A stretch of DNA of 64,000 nucleotides from Cellulomonas flavigena DSM 20109 (lineage in GTDB: Bacteria; Actinomycetota; Actinomycetes; Actinomycetales; Cellulomonadaceae), in assembly GCF_000092865.1 (NCBI RefSeq), contig NC_014151.1, positions 2,790,001 through 2,854,000 on the forward strand, in the 5' to 3' direction. A program made the translations under genes and the position numbers. Of the stretch, positions 25,570-35,080 are shown one piece after another. Each line of letters starts with the position of its first letter. Position 1 is the first letter of the stretch. The notes below the pieces were generated by a model. That model worked only from the letters and a program-made list of their open reading frames with translations. It was not told the origin of the DNA and did no database searches.

Positions 25570-27122
25570 GATGCAAGGTCCTTTGCTGTCTCGCGCTCGA
25601 TGGTCATGAGCTCCATCAGCCGCTCCTGGGTGGCCTCGGCGACGGGCAGCTCACCGGTGATGCGCCCGAACGCGAGGGTGTAGACGCGGTCGCAGATGCC
25701 GAGCAGCTCGGGCAGCTCGGAGGAGATGACGACGACCGCCTTCCCCGCCGCGACCATCCTGTTGATGATCGTGTAGATCTCGTACTTCGCGCCGACGTCG
25801 ATGCCGCGCGTCGGCTCGTCGAGGATGAGCACGTCGGGCTCGGTGTAGAGCCACTTGGCGAGGACGACCTTCTGCTGGTTGCCGCCGGACAGCTTGCCGG
25901 TGAGCGCCATGACCGTCGGTGCCTTGATGTTGAGGGACGCGCGGTACTCCTCCGCGACCTTGATCTCCTCGTTGCCGTTGACCCAGCCGCGGCGGGCCAG
26001 GCGGCGCATGCCGGCGGCGGAGATGTTGCGGCGGATGTCCTCGATGAGGTTGAGCCCGTACCGCTTGCGGTCCTCGGTGGCGTAGGCCAGCCCGTGCCGG
26101 ATCGCCTCGTCGACGTCGCGGACCTGGATCTCCTGACCGTCCTTGTAGATGCGGCCGCTGATGCCGCGGCCGTAGGAGCGCCCGAAGATGCTCATCGCGA
26201 GCTCGGTACGGCCGGCACCCATGAGCCCGGCGATCCCGACGACCTCGCCGGCCCGCACGTTGAACGACGCACCGTCGATGACGACCCGGTCGGACTGCGT
26301 GGGGTGGTGCACGGTCCAGTCCTCGACGCGCAGCACCTCGTCCCCGATCTGCGGCGTGCGCTCGGGGTACCGGTGCTCGAGGTCGCGGCCGACCATGCCG
26401 CGGATGATGCGGTCCTGCGTCGACGTCGGCTCGGACATGTCGATCGTCTCGATCGTGCGGCCGTCGCGGATGATGGTCGTGCGGTCGGCGATCTCGGCGA
26501 TCTCGTTGAGCTTGTGGCTGATGATGATCGACGTGATGCCCTGGCCCTTGAGGTGGCGCAGGAGACCGAGCAGGTGCTCGGAGTCGTTGTCGTTGAGCGC
26601 GGCGGTCGGCTCGTCGAGGATCAGCAGGCGGACCTGCTTGGACAGCGCCTTGGCGATCTCGATGAGCTGCTGCTTGCCCACGCCGAGCTGCGAGACCGGC
26701 GTCGTCGGGTTCTCGTCGAGCCCGACGCGTGCCAGGAGCTTGGCGGCCTCGGCGTTGGCCTTGTTCCAGTCGATGAGCGACGCGGTGCCCCGCACCTCGT
26801 TGCCGAGGAAGATGTTCTCCGCGACCGACAGGTACGGCACCAGCGCGAGCTCCTGGTGGATGATGACGATGCCGCGGCCCTCGGAGTCGTTGATCGAGCC
26901 GAACTCGACCTCCTCGCCCTCGAAGACGATCGCGCCGTCGTAGGTGCCGTGCGGGTACACGCCGGACAGGACCTTCATGAGGGTCGACTTGCCGGCGCCG
27001 TTCTCACCGCAGATGGCGTGGATCTCGCCGCGCTGCACGGTCAGGCTGACGTCCTGCAGCGCCTTGACTCCCGGGAAGGTCTTGGTGATGGACCGCATCT
27101 CGAGGATGTCGCTGTGGTCCAT
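25566..27122 (-). CDS. Dual-domain sugar ABC ATPase (GguA/MmsA-like), cassette 1
   Basis: A 518-residue ATPase with two fused nucleotide-binding domains. The N-terminal half has Walker [10 protein letters not shown], the signature [17 protein letters not shown] and [12 protein letters not shown]. The C-terminal half has the degenerate Walker region [22 protein letters not shown], the signature [15 protein letters not shown] and [20 protein letters not shown]. This architecture is typical of the AraG/RbsA/XylG/GguA group. It lies between the binding-lipoprotein gene and the permease. An 88-base intergenic region with a strong hairpin separates it from the former, and a 4-base overlap joins it to the latter. 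Confidence 0.95.
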   Translation of the reverse strand: MDHSDILEMRSITKTFPGVKALQDVSLTVQRGEIHAICGENGAGKSTLMKVLSGVYPHGTYDGAIVFEGEEVEFGSINDSEGRGIVIIHQELALVPYLSVAENIFLGNEVRGTASLIDWNKANAEAAKLLARVGLDENPTTPVSQLGVGKQQLIEIAKALSKQVRLLILDEPTAALNDNDSEHLLGLLRHLKGQGITSIIISHKLNEIAEIADRTTIIRDGRTIETIDMSEPTSTQDRIIRGMVGRDLEHRYPERTPQIGDEVLRVEDWTVHHPTQSDRVVIDGASFNVRAGEVVGIAGLMGAGRTELAMSIFGRSYGRGISGRIYKDGQEIQVRDVDEAIRHGLAYATEDRKRYGLNLIEDIRRNISAAGMRRLARRGWVNGNEEIKVAEEYRASLNIKAPTVMALTGKLSGGNQQKVVLAKWLYTEPDVLILDEPTRGIDVGAKYEIYTIINRMVAAGKAVVVISSELPELLGICDRVYTLAFGRITGELPVAEATQERLMELMTIERETAKDLAS

Positions 27123-27158
27123 GACCCCTCCGTTCAGTGGTTTCGGGTGGTGGGGCAG

Positions 27159-27198
27159 GGCGCGGCCCGGCCGCCTCGTGGGCGGACCGGGCCGCGCC
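27159..27198 (-). terminator. Intra-operon hairpin between sugar-binding protein and ATPase genes, cassette 1
   Basis: 12-bp stem, GGCGCGGCCCGG (27159-27170) with CCGGGCCGCGCC (27187-27198), just after the binding-protein stop. It probably acts as a partial terminator or 3'-stabilising structure, raising binding-protein mRNA over the transporter genes. Cassette 2 has the equivalent. Confidence 0.6.
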
Positions 27199-27210
27199 GT
27201 CAGACCTGGG

Positions 27211-28368
27211 TCACTTGGCGACGCCGGACTTGACCTCGTCCTCGGTCCAGTAGCCCGAGTCGACGAGCAGGGGCGTGATGTCGTCGGCGAAGACCGGGTC
27301 GACGTCGAGCAGGTAGGACGGGACGACCTTCTTGCCGTTGTCGTACGTCTCGGTGTCGTTCGCCTCGGGCTCCTCGCCGTCGATGAACGCCTGCGCGGCC
27401 TCGATGGACTGGGCCGCGAGCTTGCGGGTGTCCTTGAAGATCGTCGAGGACTGCACGCCGTCGGCGATGAGCTTCACGGAGGCGACCTCGGCGTCCTGGC
27501 CGGTGACGATCGGCAGGCCGGCCTCGATGGTCGGGCCCATGCCGACGCCCTGCAGGGCGGTGATGATGCCGCGCGAGATGCCGTCGTACGGCGCGAGGAC
27601 GCCGTCGAGCTTCGAGCCGTCGGAGTAGGTCGACGTGAGCAGGTCCTCCATGCGCTTCTGCGCCGCCTCCTGCGACCAGCGCAGCGTGGCGACCGTGTCG
27701 AAGTCGGTCTGGCCGGACTTCACGACGAGCGTGCCGTCGGTGATGAACGGCTGGAGGACGGACATGGCGCCGTCGAAGAAGAACCCGGCGTTGTTGTCGT
27801 CGGGCGAGCCGGCGAACAGCTCGATGTTGAACGGGCCCGTGACGCCGGCGACCTCGGTGCCGGCCTCGTCGAGCAGACCCATGCCGCGCAGCAGCGCGGT
27901 GCCCTGGGCGACGCCGACCGCGAAGTTGTCGAACGTGACGTAGAAGTCGACGTTCTCGGAGTCGCGGATGAGGCGGTCGTACGCGATGACCGGGATGTTC
28001 TGCGCGGCGGCGTTCTCGAGCTGGCTGGTGAGGGCCGTGCCGTCGATCGAGGCGATGATCAGGACGTCGGCGCCGCTGGTGATCATCTGGTCGATCTGCT
28101 GCGTCTGCGTCGGGATGTCGTCGCCCGCGTACTGCAGGTCGACCTTGTAGCCGAGCTCCTCGAGGCCCTCCTTGACGGCGTTGCCGTCGGCGATCCAGCG
28201 CTCGGAGGTCTCCGTGGGCATGGCGACACCGATGGTGATGTCGCTCGCCTCGGCGCCACCGCCGGCGCCCTCGGTGCTGTCGGTGCTGCCCGCACCGCCG
28301 CCGCCGCAGGCCGCGAGGCCGAGCGCGAGGGCGCCGGCCGTGGCCGCCATGGTGATCTTGCGTCGCAT
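27211..28368 (-). CDS. Sugar-binding lipoprotein (ChvE/MmsE-like), cassette 1
   Basis: A 385-residue solute-binding lipoprotein. Its signal ends in the lipobox LGLAACG (lipid Cys about residue 21) and a Gly/Ser/Thr linker follows. The type I periplasmic-binding fold is recognised by [65 protein letters not shown] and [13 protein letters not shown]. These are the ChvE-type segments for multiple monosaccharides. The ATG at 28368 follows AAGGAG by 8 bases. It is the first gene of the importer operon, behind a TTGACT promoter near 28540. Confidence 0.94.
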   Translation of the reverse strand: MRRKITMAATAGALALGLAACGGGGAGSTDSTEGAGGGAEASDITIGVAMPTETSERWIADGNAVKEGLEELGYKVDLQYAGDDIPTQTQQIDQMITSGADVLIIASIDGTALTSQLENAAAQNIPVIAYDRLIRDSENVDFYVTFDNFAVGVAQGTALLRGMGLLDEAGTEVAGVTGPFNIELFAGSPDDNNAGFFFDGAMSVLQPFITDGTLVVKSGQTDFDTVATLRWSQEAAQKRMEDLLTSTYSDGSKLDGVLAPYDGISRGIITALQGVGMGPTIEAGLPIVTGQDAEVASVKLIADGVQSSTIFKDTRKLAAQSIEAAQAFIDGEEPEANDTETYDNGKKVVPSYLLDVDPVFADDITPLLVDSGYWTEDEVKSGVAK

Positions 28369-28513
28369 CGTGTGCGCTCCTTCTCGTCGTCGAGAGGTTC
28401 CGGTCCCGAATCCATCGGTGTCCGGCGCGGCTGCTTCGCCGCGGGGTGGACCGAAGGGATCCGGGCTGCGTCGAACGAGACGGGGGTCGTCGTCGTCCCG
28501 GTGCAGTACCCCC

Positions 28514-28543
28514 ACCATGCTTTCGTTCGGCACCCGAAGTCAA
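28514..28543 (-). promoter_or_regulatory. Promoter with candidate ROK operator for importer cassette 1
   Basis: Minus strand TTGACT (-35, 28543-28538), 18-base spacer, CATGGT (-10, 28519-28514). The spacer contains the inverted repeat TTCGG-N3-CCGAA (28526-28538), a possible repressor site. The rest of the 28369-28682 intergenic region shows only a weak AGGAGG/CCTCCT hairpin near 28640-28668, which could end the cassette-2 transcript. Confidence 0.45.
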
Positions 28544-28682
28544 ACCCGAACGACTGACGTTTGGTTACGAACTCATCACGATATCGACCCGTCGCTCGCA
28601 CGGGGGACGGACGAATCACCCGCACGAGGGCATGCGGAACAGGAGGCACACCCCGTGGGCGTACCTCCTCGGTGGCCGGACG

Positions 28683-29465
28683 TCACGACGCCGCGGGCAC
28701 CCGGCGTGGCGGGTCCCCCACCCGCACGGCGCCCGTGATGGCGCCCAGGATCTGCTCGTACGCGGTCGAGCGGGCGTCGAACGAGCCGTTGTTGCGCCCG
28801 TGGCGCAGCACCTCGACCCGGTCCGCCACCGCGCGCACGTCCGTCATGTTGTGGCTGATGAGGATCACCCCCAGCCCCAGGTCACGCAGGCCCTCGATGT
28901 GCATGAGCACCTCCGCGGTCTGCGCCACCGACAGTGCTGCCGTCGGCTCGTCGAGCACGACGAGCCGGGGCGAGCCGATGAGGGTGCGGGCGATCGCGAC
29001 CGACTGCCGCTGCCCCGCCGACAGCTGCGACAGCGGGACCCGGACCGACGGGATCCGGCTCGTCAGGTCCCGCAGGATCTGGCGGGCCTGCTGCTCCATG
29101 CGCTCGTCGTCACGCACGCCGCGCGCGTCGCGCAGCTCACGCCCCAGGAAGAGGTTCGACGTCACGTCGAGGTTGTCGCACAGCGCGAGGTCCTGGAAGA
29201 CCGTCGCGACGCCCAGCGCGTGCGCGGCCGCGGGCGTGGGGATGCTCACCGGGGCACCGTCGATCTCCACCAGGCCCGTGTCGGGGGTCAGCACGCCCGC
29301 GACCATCTTGGCCAGCGTCGACTTGCCCGCGCCGTTGTCGCCGACCAGCGCGACCACCTCGTGCGGGTGCACGTCGAGGTCGACGCCCACGAGGGCCTCG
29401 ACCCCGCCGAACCGCTTGCTGATGCCCCGCATCGACAGCAACGGCACCCGTGTCGCGTCCGTCAT
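28683..29465 (-). CDS. Orphan sugar-type ABC ATPase (FrcA-like, single domain), cassette 2
   Basis: A 260-residue paralog of the ATPase at 22231, with Walker [16 protein letters not shown]-loop VFQDLALCDNLDVTSNLFLGRE, signature LSAGQRQSVAIARTL, Walker [13 protein letters not shown] and the H-switch LISHN. The shared C-terminal stretch DRVEVLRHGRNNGSF shows recent common ancestry with the cassette-1 copy. It starts at the ATG at 29465 with AGGTGG upstream, 61 bases after the ROK gene. As in cassette 1, no permease of its own is encoded nearby. Confidence 0.88.
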   Translation of the reverse strand: MTDATRVPLLSMRGISKRFGGVEALVGVDLDVHPHEVVALVGDNGAGKSTLAKMVAGVLTPDTGLVEIDGAPVSIPTPAAAHALGVATVFQDLALCDNLDVTSNLFLGRELRDARGVRDDERMEQQARQILRDLTSRIPSVRVPLSQLSAGQRQSVAIARTLIGSPRLVVLDEPTAALSVAQTAEVLMHIEGLRDLGLGVILISHNMTDVRAVADRVEVLRHGRNNGSFDARSTAYEQILGAITGAVRVGDPPRRVPAAS

Positions 29466-29526
29466 GCTCGACCCACCTGCTCCCCGTCGAGTGTCACGTG
29501 CAGTGAATCCCCCTGCTCCTTCCCGG

Positions 29527-30762
29527 TCAAGACGTCTCACCCTGCCCCGGCGGGCCGGGAACGGGCTCGGCGTCGAGCTCGACGTCGTCCTCGGCACGCA
29601 CGGGCACGTCCGCCTCGCGCAGCGCGAGCACGAGCGCGCCCATCACCTCGGCCCGCTGCCCCAGCGCCGCCGGCACCACCTCGAGCGGCGCGATCTGGTT
29701 GAGCAGCACCCGCCGCTGCACCGCGTCGCGCAGCGGCCGCAGCAGGGCCTCGCCCGTCTCGGACAGCTCGCCGCCGACGACCACGCACTGCGGGTTCACC
29801 GCGGTGCCGAGCCCTGCGACGACCGTGCCGATCAGCGCGCCTGCGTCGGCCACCACACGCGCGAACCCCGGGTCCCCCGCACGCGTACGCCCGATGACGT
29901 CGCGCAGGCTCAGCGAGCCGTGCGTCGCACGCAGCGGCTCCACCAGCGCCGCCGCCCCCACCACCGTGTCCAGGCAACCGCGCGACCCGCACCGGCAGAT
30001 GTGACCCGTCGGGTCCACCTGCACGTGCCCGATCTCCCCGGCCGTCCCCGCGAACCCCCGGTGCACCTGCCCGCCGAGCACGATGCCCGCACCCGTCCCG
30101 TACGACGCGCGCACGTACACCGCGTCCCGGTAGCCGCGCGCCGCCCCCAGCGTCGCCTCCGCGAGCGCCCCGAGGTTCGCGTCGTTGTCCACGTGCACGG
30201 GCCGCCCGAGCCGCTTGGTGAGCACCTGGCCCAGGTGCTCACCCTCCCAGCCGCGCATGACGCCGGGCACGGAGACCATGCCCGTGTCCGCGTCGACGGG
30301 CGCGGGGACGCCCACACCGATGCCGACGACGCCGTCGAGGTCCGCCCCCACCCGCTCCAGCAGGTCCATGACGAGCAGCGCCGCACGGTCCAGGGTCGTG
30401 TCCGACGGGTGCTCGTACGGCAGCGGCAGGACCTGCTCCGCCACCACCTCGTGCGCGAAGTCCCCCAGGGCGACCCGCAGGTGCCGGTGCCCGACCTGCA
30501 CCCCGACCGCGAGCCCCACGCGCCGCGCGAGCGTGACGAGCTGGGCCCGCCGCCCGCTGCGCGTGGTGACGGCGGTGTCGACGAGCCCGGCCGCGAGCAG
30601 CTCACGGACGATCGTCGACACCGTCGCCTGCGACAACCCCGTCGCGGCGGCGAGCTCGACCTGCGTGAGCCCGCCGTACCGCTGGACCGCCCCGACCACC
30701 AGCGACTTGTTCGCCTCCCGCAGCGCCGTCTGGGAACCTGCGGCCGACCGACGGCGGCTCAC
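29527..30762 (-). CDS. ROK-family transcriptional regulator, cassette 2
   Basis: A 411-residue ROK regulator paralogous to the one at 23058. The winged helix-turn-helix includes YGGLTQVELAAATGLSQATV and STIVRELLAAGLV, the sugar-kinase-like fold includes YGTGAGIVLGGQVHRGFAG and TAGEIGHVQVD, and the zinc motif is GHICRCGSRGCLDTVVG. It has an acidic, Pro-rich C-terminal tail not present in copy 1. The GTG at 30762 (VSRRRSAAGSQTALREANK) aligns best with copy 1; a GTG seven codons upstream (30783) is also possible. It lies 46 bases after the permease gene, so it may be cotranscribed with the importer. Confidence 0.92.
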   Translation of the reverse strand: MSRRRSAAGSQTALREANKSLVVGAVQRYGGLTQVELAAATGLSQATVSTIVRELLAAGLVDTAVTTRSGRRAQLVTLARRVGLAVGVQVGHRHLRVALGDFAHEVVAEQVLPLPYEHPSDTTLDRAALLVMDLLERVGADLDGVVGIGVGVPAPVDADTGMVSVPGVMRGWEGEHLGQVLTKRLGRPVHVDNDANLGALAEATLGAARGYRDAVYVRASYGTGAGIVLGGQVHRGFAGTAGEIGHVQVDPTGHICRCGSRGCLDTVVGAAALVEPLRATHGSLSLRDVIGRTRAGDPGFARVVADAGALIGTVVAGLGTAVNPQCVVVGGELSETGEALLRPLRDAVQRRVLLNQIAPLEVVPAALGQRAEVMGALVLALREADVPVRAEDDVELDAEPVPGPPGQGETS

Positions 30763-30808
30763 GGTGAGGCCCCCCCGGCGCACACGCGCCGCACCTCTCG
30801 CCGCTGCC

Positions 30809-32041
30809 CTACTGCGTGCCGGCGCGCCGCTTGTTCAGCAGGTCGAACGCCACGGCCAGCAGCAGCACCATGCCCTTGATCGCCTGCTGCCACGACGGGT
30901 CGACCGAGAGGATCGACAGGCCCATGTTGAGCACGCCCATGATGAGCGCGCCGACGATGGCCCCGGAGATCCGCCCGATGCCGCCGGTGACGGCTGCCCC
31001 ACCGATGAAGCACGCGGCGATCGCGTCGAGCTCGTAGTTGGCACCGGCAGCCGCGATGGCGGCGCCCGCGCGGGCGGTCGTGACGACGGCCGCGATACCC
31101 GCGAGGAACCCGATGTTGACGAAGATCCAGAAGTCGACCTTGCGGGTGTTGACGCCCGAGAGCCCGGCCGCGGCCCGGTTGCCGCCGATCGCGTAGATGT
31201 GCCGGCCGAAGACGGTGCGGCCCATGAGGAACGAGTACGCGACGACGAGGACGCCGACGATCACCAGCACGATCGGGGTCCCGCCGGCCGACAGCGACAG
31301 GATGACGGTGAGGACGCCGATGCCGACCGCGACCATCGCGATCTTCGTGAGGAACACGCCGAACGCCTCGACGTGCAGGTCGTGCCTGCGCAGCGCCGCG
31401 CGCGCCCGCACCTGCGTCAGGGCGATGGCCGCCACGGCGAGGGCGCCGATGACGAGAGTGACCACGTCCATGTTGTTGACGAACCCGAGCACGTTGGGCA
31501 GCGAGCCCTTCGAGATCTTGATGAAGGCCGACGGCAGGCCGGCGAGGGTCTCCCCGACGACGACGAGCGCCAGGCCGCGGAACACGAGCATGCCCGCGAG
31601 CGTCACGATGAACGCCGGGATCCCCACGTACGCGACCCAGAACCCCTGCCACGCCCCGACCAGCGCCCCCAGCGCCAGGCCGATGAGCACGGCCACGAGC
31701 CACGGGACGTCGAAGTCGCGCATCGTCACCGCGACGACGCCGCCGACGAACGCGACCACCGACCCCACGGACAGGTCGATGTGCCCGGCGACGATCACCA
31801 TGACCATGCCGATCGCGAGGATCATGACGTAGGCGTTCTGCTGGAACAGGGCCGCGACGTTGTTGGCGAGCAGCAGCTTGCCGTCGGTGAGCACCTGGAA
31901 GAGCAGGACGATGACGACGAGGGCGCCGAAGATGCCGTACTGGCGCGCGTTGCCGCCCAGGCCCTGCAACCGCTGGACCAGCGGCACACGGGGGGTGCCG
32001 GGCCCCGGCGAGGGGACGTTGACGTCGGTGCTGGTGCTCAT
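30809..32041 (-). CDS. Multiple-monosaccharide ABC importer permease (GguB/MmsB-like), cassette 2
   Basis: A 410-residue permease homologous to that of cassette 1, with [55 protein letters not shown] and [34 protein letters not shown] and the C-terminal [12 protein letters not shown] complete the match. An extra Ser/Thr/Pro-rich stretch of about 25 residues precedes the first helix. The ATG overlaps the ATPase stop (ATGA). It forms the channel of the second importer; differences in the middle helices suggest a different sugar preference, which cannot be stated from sequence. Confidence 0.93.
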   Translation of the reverse strand: MSTSTDVNVPSPGPGTPRVPLVQRLQGLGGNARQYGIFGALVVIVLLFQVLTDGKLLLANNVAALFQQNAYVMILAIGMVMVIVAGHIDLSVGSVVAFVGGVVAVTMRDFDVPWLVAVLIGLALGALVGAWQGFWVAYVGIPAFIVTLAGMLVFRGLALVVVGETLAGLPSAFIKISKGSLPNVLGFVNNMDVVTLVIGALAVAAIALTQVRARAALRRHDLHVEAFGVFLTKIAMVAVGIGVLTVILSLSAGGTPIVLVIVGVLVVAYSFLMGRTVFGRHIYAIGGNRAAAGLSGVNTRKVDFWIFVNIGFLAGIAAVVTTARAGAAIAAAGANYELDAIAACFIGGAAVTGGIGRISGAIVGALIMGVLNMGLSILSVDPSWQQAIKGMVLLLAVAFDLLNKRRAGTQ

Positions 32042-33585
32042 CGGGCGATCCCGTCCTTGTCCATCGTCATGTAGTGCATGAGGTGCTCCTGGGTGGCGTC
32101 GGCCCGGGCCACCTCGCCCGTGACGCGTCCCTGGCTGAGCGCGTAGATGCGGTCGCAGACGCCGAGCAGCTCGGGCAGCTCGGAGGAGATGACGAGCACC
32201 CCCTTGCCCGCGTCGGCCAGCCTGTTGATGATCGTGTAGATCTCGTACTTCGCGCCGACGTCGATGCCGCGCGTCGGCTCGTCGAGGATCAGCACGTCCG
32301 GGTCGGCGTAGAGCCACTTGGCCAGCACGACCTTCTGCTGGTTTCCGCCCGAGAGCTTGCCCACCAGCGCCGTGATCGTGGGCGTGCGGATGTTGAGCTC
32401 CTTGCGGTACCGCTCGGCGACCTTCGACTCCTCCTCGCGGTCGACGACGCCGCCGCGGGCCAGGGAGGACAGCGCCGCGGCCGACACGTTGTGCTGCACG
32501 GTGTCGATGAGGTTGAGCCCGAAGCGCTTGCGGTCCTCGGTCGCGTAGACGATGCCGTGCGCGATGGCCTCGCGCACGTTGCCGACCGTGATCTCGGTGC
32601 CGTCCTTGTACAGGCGCCCCGAGATGCGGGTGCCGTACGACCTGCCGAAGACGCTCATCGCGAGCTCGGTGCGGCCGGCGCCCATGAGGCCTGCGAGGCC
32701 GACGATCTCGCCGCGCCGCACGGTGAGGCTCGCACCGTCGACGACCTTGCGCGACTGGTCGACGGGGTGGTGGACCGTCCAGTCCTCGATGCGCAGCACC
32801 TCCTCGCCGATGGCGGGGGTGTGCTCGGGGAACCGGTGGTCGAGCGGGCGCCCGACCATGCCGCGGATGATGCGCTCCTCGGTGACCGGCTCGTCGCCGT
32901 GCATGTCGAGCGACTCGATGGTCTGACCGTCCCGGATGATCGTCGTGGTGTCGGCGATCGCCTCGATCTCGTTGAGCTTGTGGCTGATGATGATCGAGGT
33001 GATGCCCTCGTCCCGCAGCCCGCGGATGAGACCGAGCAGGTGCGCGCTGTCCTCGTCGTTGAGTGCGGCGGTCGGCTCGTCGAGGATGAGCAGCCGCACC
33101 TCCTTCGACAGCGCCTTGGCGATCTCGACGAGCTGCTGCTTGCCGACGCCGATGTCGCTGACGCGCGTGTCGGGACGCTCCACGAGCCCCACGCGGTCGA
33201 GCAGGCGCGCCGCCTCCGCGTTGGTGCGGTTCCAGTCGACGACGCCGCGGGCCGCCCGCTCGTTGCCGAGGAAGATGTTCTCCGCGATCGACAGGTAGGG
33301 CGAGAGCGCGAGCTCCTGGTGGATGATGACGATCCCCTGGCGCTCGGAGTCGCGGATGCCGCGGAACTCCTGCACCTGCCCGTCGAGGACGATGTCGCCG
33401 TCGTACGAGCCGTGGGGGTAGATGCCGGACAGGACCTTCATGAGCGTCGACTTGCCGGCGCCGTTCTCCCCGCAGATCGCGTGGATCTCGCCGCGGCGCA
33501 CCGCGAGCGTGACGTCCGAGAGCGCCTTGACGCCGGGGAAGGTCTTGGTGATGCCGCGCATCTCGAGGATGTGCTCGGTGTCCAT
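32038..33585 (-). CDS. Dual-domain sugar ABC ATPase (GguA/MmsA-like), cassette 2
   Basis: A 515-residue two-domain ATPase parallel to that of cassette 1. The first domain has [25 protein letters not shown] and [12 protein letters not shown]. The second has [36 protein letters not shown] and [20 protein letters not shown]. Similarity to copy 1 is high throughout the ATPase motifs and lower around residues 340-370, indicating an old duplication rather than a recent one. It is preceded by an 85-base gap with a 15-bp hairpin after the binding-protein gene. Confidence 0.95.
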   Translation of the reverse strand: MDTEHILEMRGITKTFPGVKALSDVTLAVRRGEIHAICGENGAGKSTLMKVLSGIYPHGSYDGDIVLDGQVQEFRGIRDSERQGIVIIHQELALSPYLSIAENIFLGNERAARGVVDWNRTNAEAARLLDRVGLVERPDTRVSDIGVGKQQLVEIAKALSKEVRLLILDEPTAALNDEDSAHLLGLIRGLRDEGITSIIISHKLNEIEAIADTTTIIRDGQTIESLDMHGDEPVTEERIIRGMVGRPLDHRFPEHTPAIGEEVLRIEDWTVHHPVDQSRKVVDGASLTVRRGEIVGLAGLMGAGRTELAMSVFGRSYGTRISGRLYKDGTEITVGNVREAIAHGIVYATEDRKRFGLNLIDTVQHNVSAAALSSLARGGVVDREEESKVAERYRKELNIRTPTITALVGKLSGGNQQKVVLAKWLYADPDVLILDEPTRGIDVGAKYEIYTIINRLADAGKGVLVISSELPELLGVCDRIYALSQGRVTGEVARADATQEHLMHYMTMDKDGIAR

Positions 33586-33630
33586 GTGTCCTCGCTGGGT
33601 GGTCCCGGCGTGCGCCGGAGGGACGGGCTG

Positions 33631-33664
33631 GCCGGCCGCGCGACCCGGAGGTCGCGCGGCCGGC
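33631..33664 (-). terminator. Intra-operon hairpin between sugar-binding protein and ATPase genes, cassette 2
   Basis: 15-bp perfect stem, arms 33631-33645 and 33650-33664, tetraloop CGGA. It lies directly after the binding-protein stop (33671). It is the positional equivalent of the hairpin at 27159 and is probably a partial terminator or mRNA stabiliser. Confidence 0.65.
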
Positions 33665-33670
33665 GGGGTC

Positions 33671-34801
33671 TCACAGGCCGAGGTCGGCGGCCGTGTAGAA
33701 GCCCGAGTCCACGAGGGTCTGCACCGTGTCCGGCGTGATGACCTGCGGCGGCAGGAGGTAGGTCGGGACGACCTTCTCGCCGTTGTCGTAGGTCTCCTCG
33801 TCGTTCACCTCGACCTCGTCACCGGCGACGATCTGCTCGATCATCGTGGCGGTGCGGTCACCCAGCGTGCGGGTGTCCTTCCAGACGGACATGGACTGCT
33901 TGCCCTCGATCATGTTGAGGACGTTGGCCTTGTCGGCGTCCTGCCCCGTGAGGATCGGGTAGTCCGGGCCGGGCGCGTAGCCGTTGCCCGCGAGCGCCTG
34001 GGCGATGCCGAGGGCCAGCGAGTCGTTGGGCGACAGGACGACGTCGACCTTGGTGCCGCCCGCGTAGAACGAGTTGAGGCGGTTCTCCATCTCGGACTGG
34101 GCCGTGTCGGAGCTCCAGCCCTGGACGCCGATGGACTGCCAGTCGTCGTTGGACGCGGGGGCCTTGCCGGACGGGACGACGAGCTGGCCGCTGTCCACGT
34201 ACTCCTTGAGGACGTCCCAGGCACCGGCGAAGAAGAACTTCGCGTTGTTGTCGTCGGGCGAGCCGGCGAACGGCTCGAGGTTGAACGGGCCGGCACCGCC
34301 GGCGAGGTCGAGCTGCTCGACGATGAACTCGCCCTGCATCTTGCCGACGCCGTAGTTGTCGAACGTCGCGTAGTAGTCGACGTTCGGGGTGTCGTTGATG
34401 AGGCGGTCGTACGCGATGACGGTGATGCCCTGCTCGGCGGCCTGCTCGAGGGTCGGCGCGAGCGCCGTGCCGTCGATCGAGGCGATGACGAGGATGTCCG
34501 CGCCCTGGTTGATCATGTTCTCGAGCTGCGTGATCTGCTGGTCGACCTTGTTGTCGGCGAACTGCAGGCTCGTCTCGAAGCCGGCGTCCTGCAGCAGGCC
34601 CTCGAGGTGCGCACCGTCGCGGTTCCACCGCTCGAGCGCCTTCGTCGGCATCGCGATGCCGACGACGGTGTCCTCGGAGCTGCCGGCGTCGCCGGTGCCC
34701 TCCGTGGTGGGCTCGCGCTCGCTGCTGCACGCCGCGAGCGAGCCGAGCAGCATGCCTGCGGCGACCATCGCGATCGCGCTCTTCTTCCACGCCAGTGACA
34801 T
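33671..34801 (-). CDS. Sugar-binding lipoprotein (ChvE/MmsE-like), cassette 2
   Basis: A 376-residue binding lipoprotein with signal and lipobox LGSLAACS (lipid Cys about residue 25). It has the same type I binding-protein fold as cassette 1: [81 protein letters not shown] and [16 protein letters not shown]. The ATG at 34801 has GAGGGAG upstream. It is the first gene of the second importer operon and overall clearly diverged from copy 1. Confidence 0.94.
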   Translation of the reverse strand: MSLAWKKSAIAMVAAGMLLGSLAACSSEREPTTEGTGDAGSSEDTVVGIAMPTKALERWNRDGAHLEGLLQDAGFETSLQFADNKVDQQITQLENMINQGADILVIASIDGTALAPTLEQAAEQGITVIAYDRLINDTPNVDYYATFDNYGVGKMQGEFIVEQLDLAGGAGPFNLEPFAGSPDDNNAKFFFAGAWDVLKEYVDSGQLVVPSGKAPASNDDWQSIGVQGWSSDTAQSEMENRLNSFYAGGTKVDVVLSPNDSLALGIAQALAGNGYAPGPDYPILTGQDADKANVLNMIEGKQSMSVWKDTRTLGDRTATMIEQIVAGDEVEVNDEETYDNGEKVVPTYLLPPQVITPDTVQTLVDSGFYTAADLGL

Positions 34802-34900
34802 CGTTGTCCGCTCCCTCTAGTTCGCCGCTCGACCTGGTCGAGACGTCCGTCGTCCCGCCACCCCGGGGCCCGCGTCGCTGCCGGCGCCCGAGTTCGGCTG

Positions 34901-34911
34901 ATGCTTTGCAT
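34901..34911 (-). promoter_or_regulatory. Palindrome in the cassette-2 upstream region
   Basis: ATGCTTTGCAT is a perfect 4+4 palindrome about 100 bases upstream of the binding-protein ATG and next to TTGAAT on the minus strand. It could be a regulator site. The remaining upstream bases (to 35023) show nothing else definite. Confidence 0.3.
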
Positions 34912-35023
34912 TCAAGACCTGAAGGCTTGACGGCGGCAAGGGTCGTGACCAATCCGTGTCCTGACCCTCACGAGGGAGAACGGTTGCGCCACTCGTGGGG
35001 GTGACACCCGGCGGTACCGCGTT

Positions 35024-35066
35024 CGCCCGTCCGGTGGCTTCGAGGGATGAAGGCACCGGACGGGCG
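35024..35066 (-). terminator. Terminator of the amylopullulanase gene
   Basis: 13-bp perfect stem, CGCCCGTCCGGTG (35024-35036) with CACCGGACGGGCG (35054-35066), 17-base loop, located 15 bases downstream of the stop codon. Confidence 0.7.
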
Positions 35067-35080
35067 GGCGGGCAGCCGAG

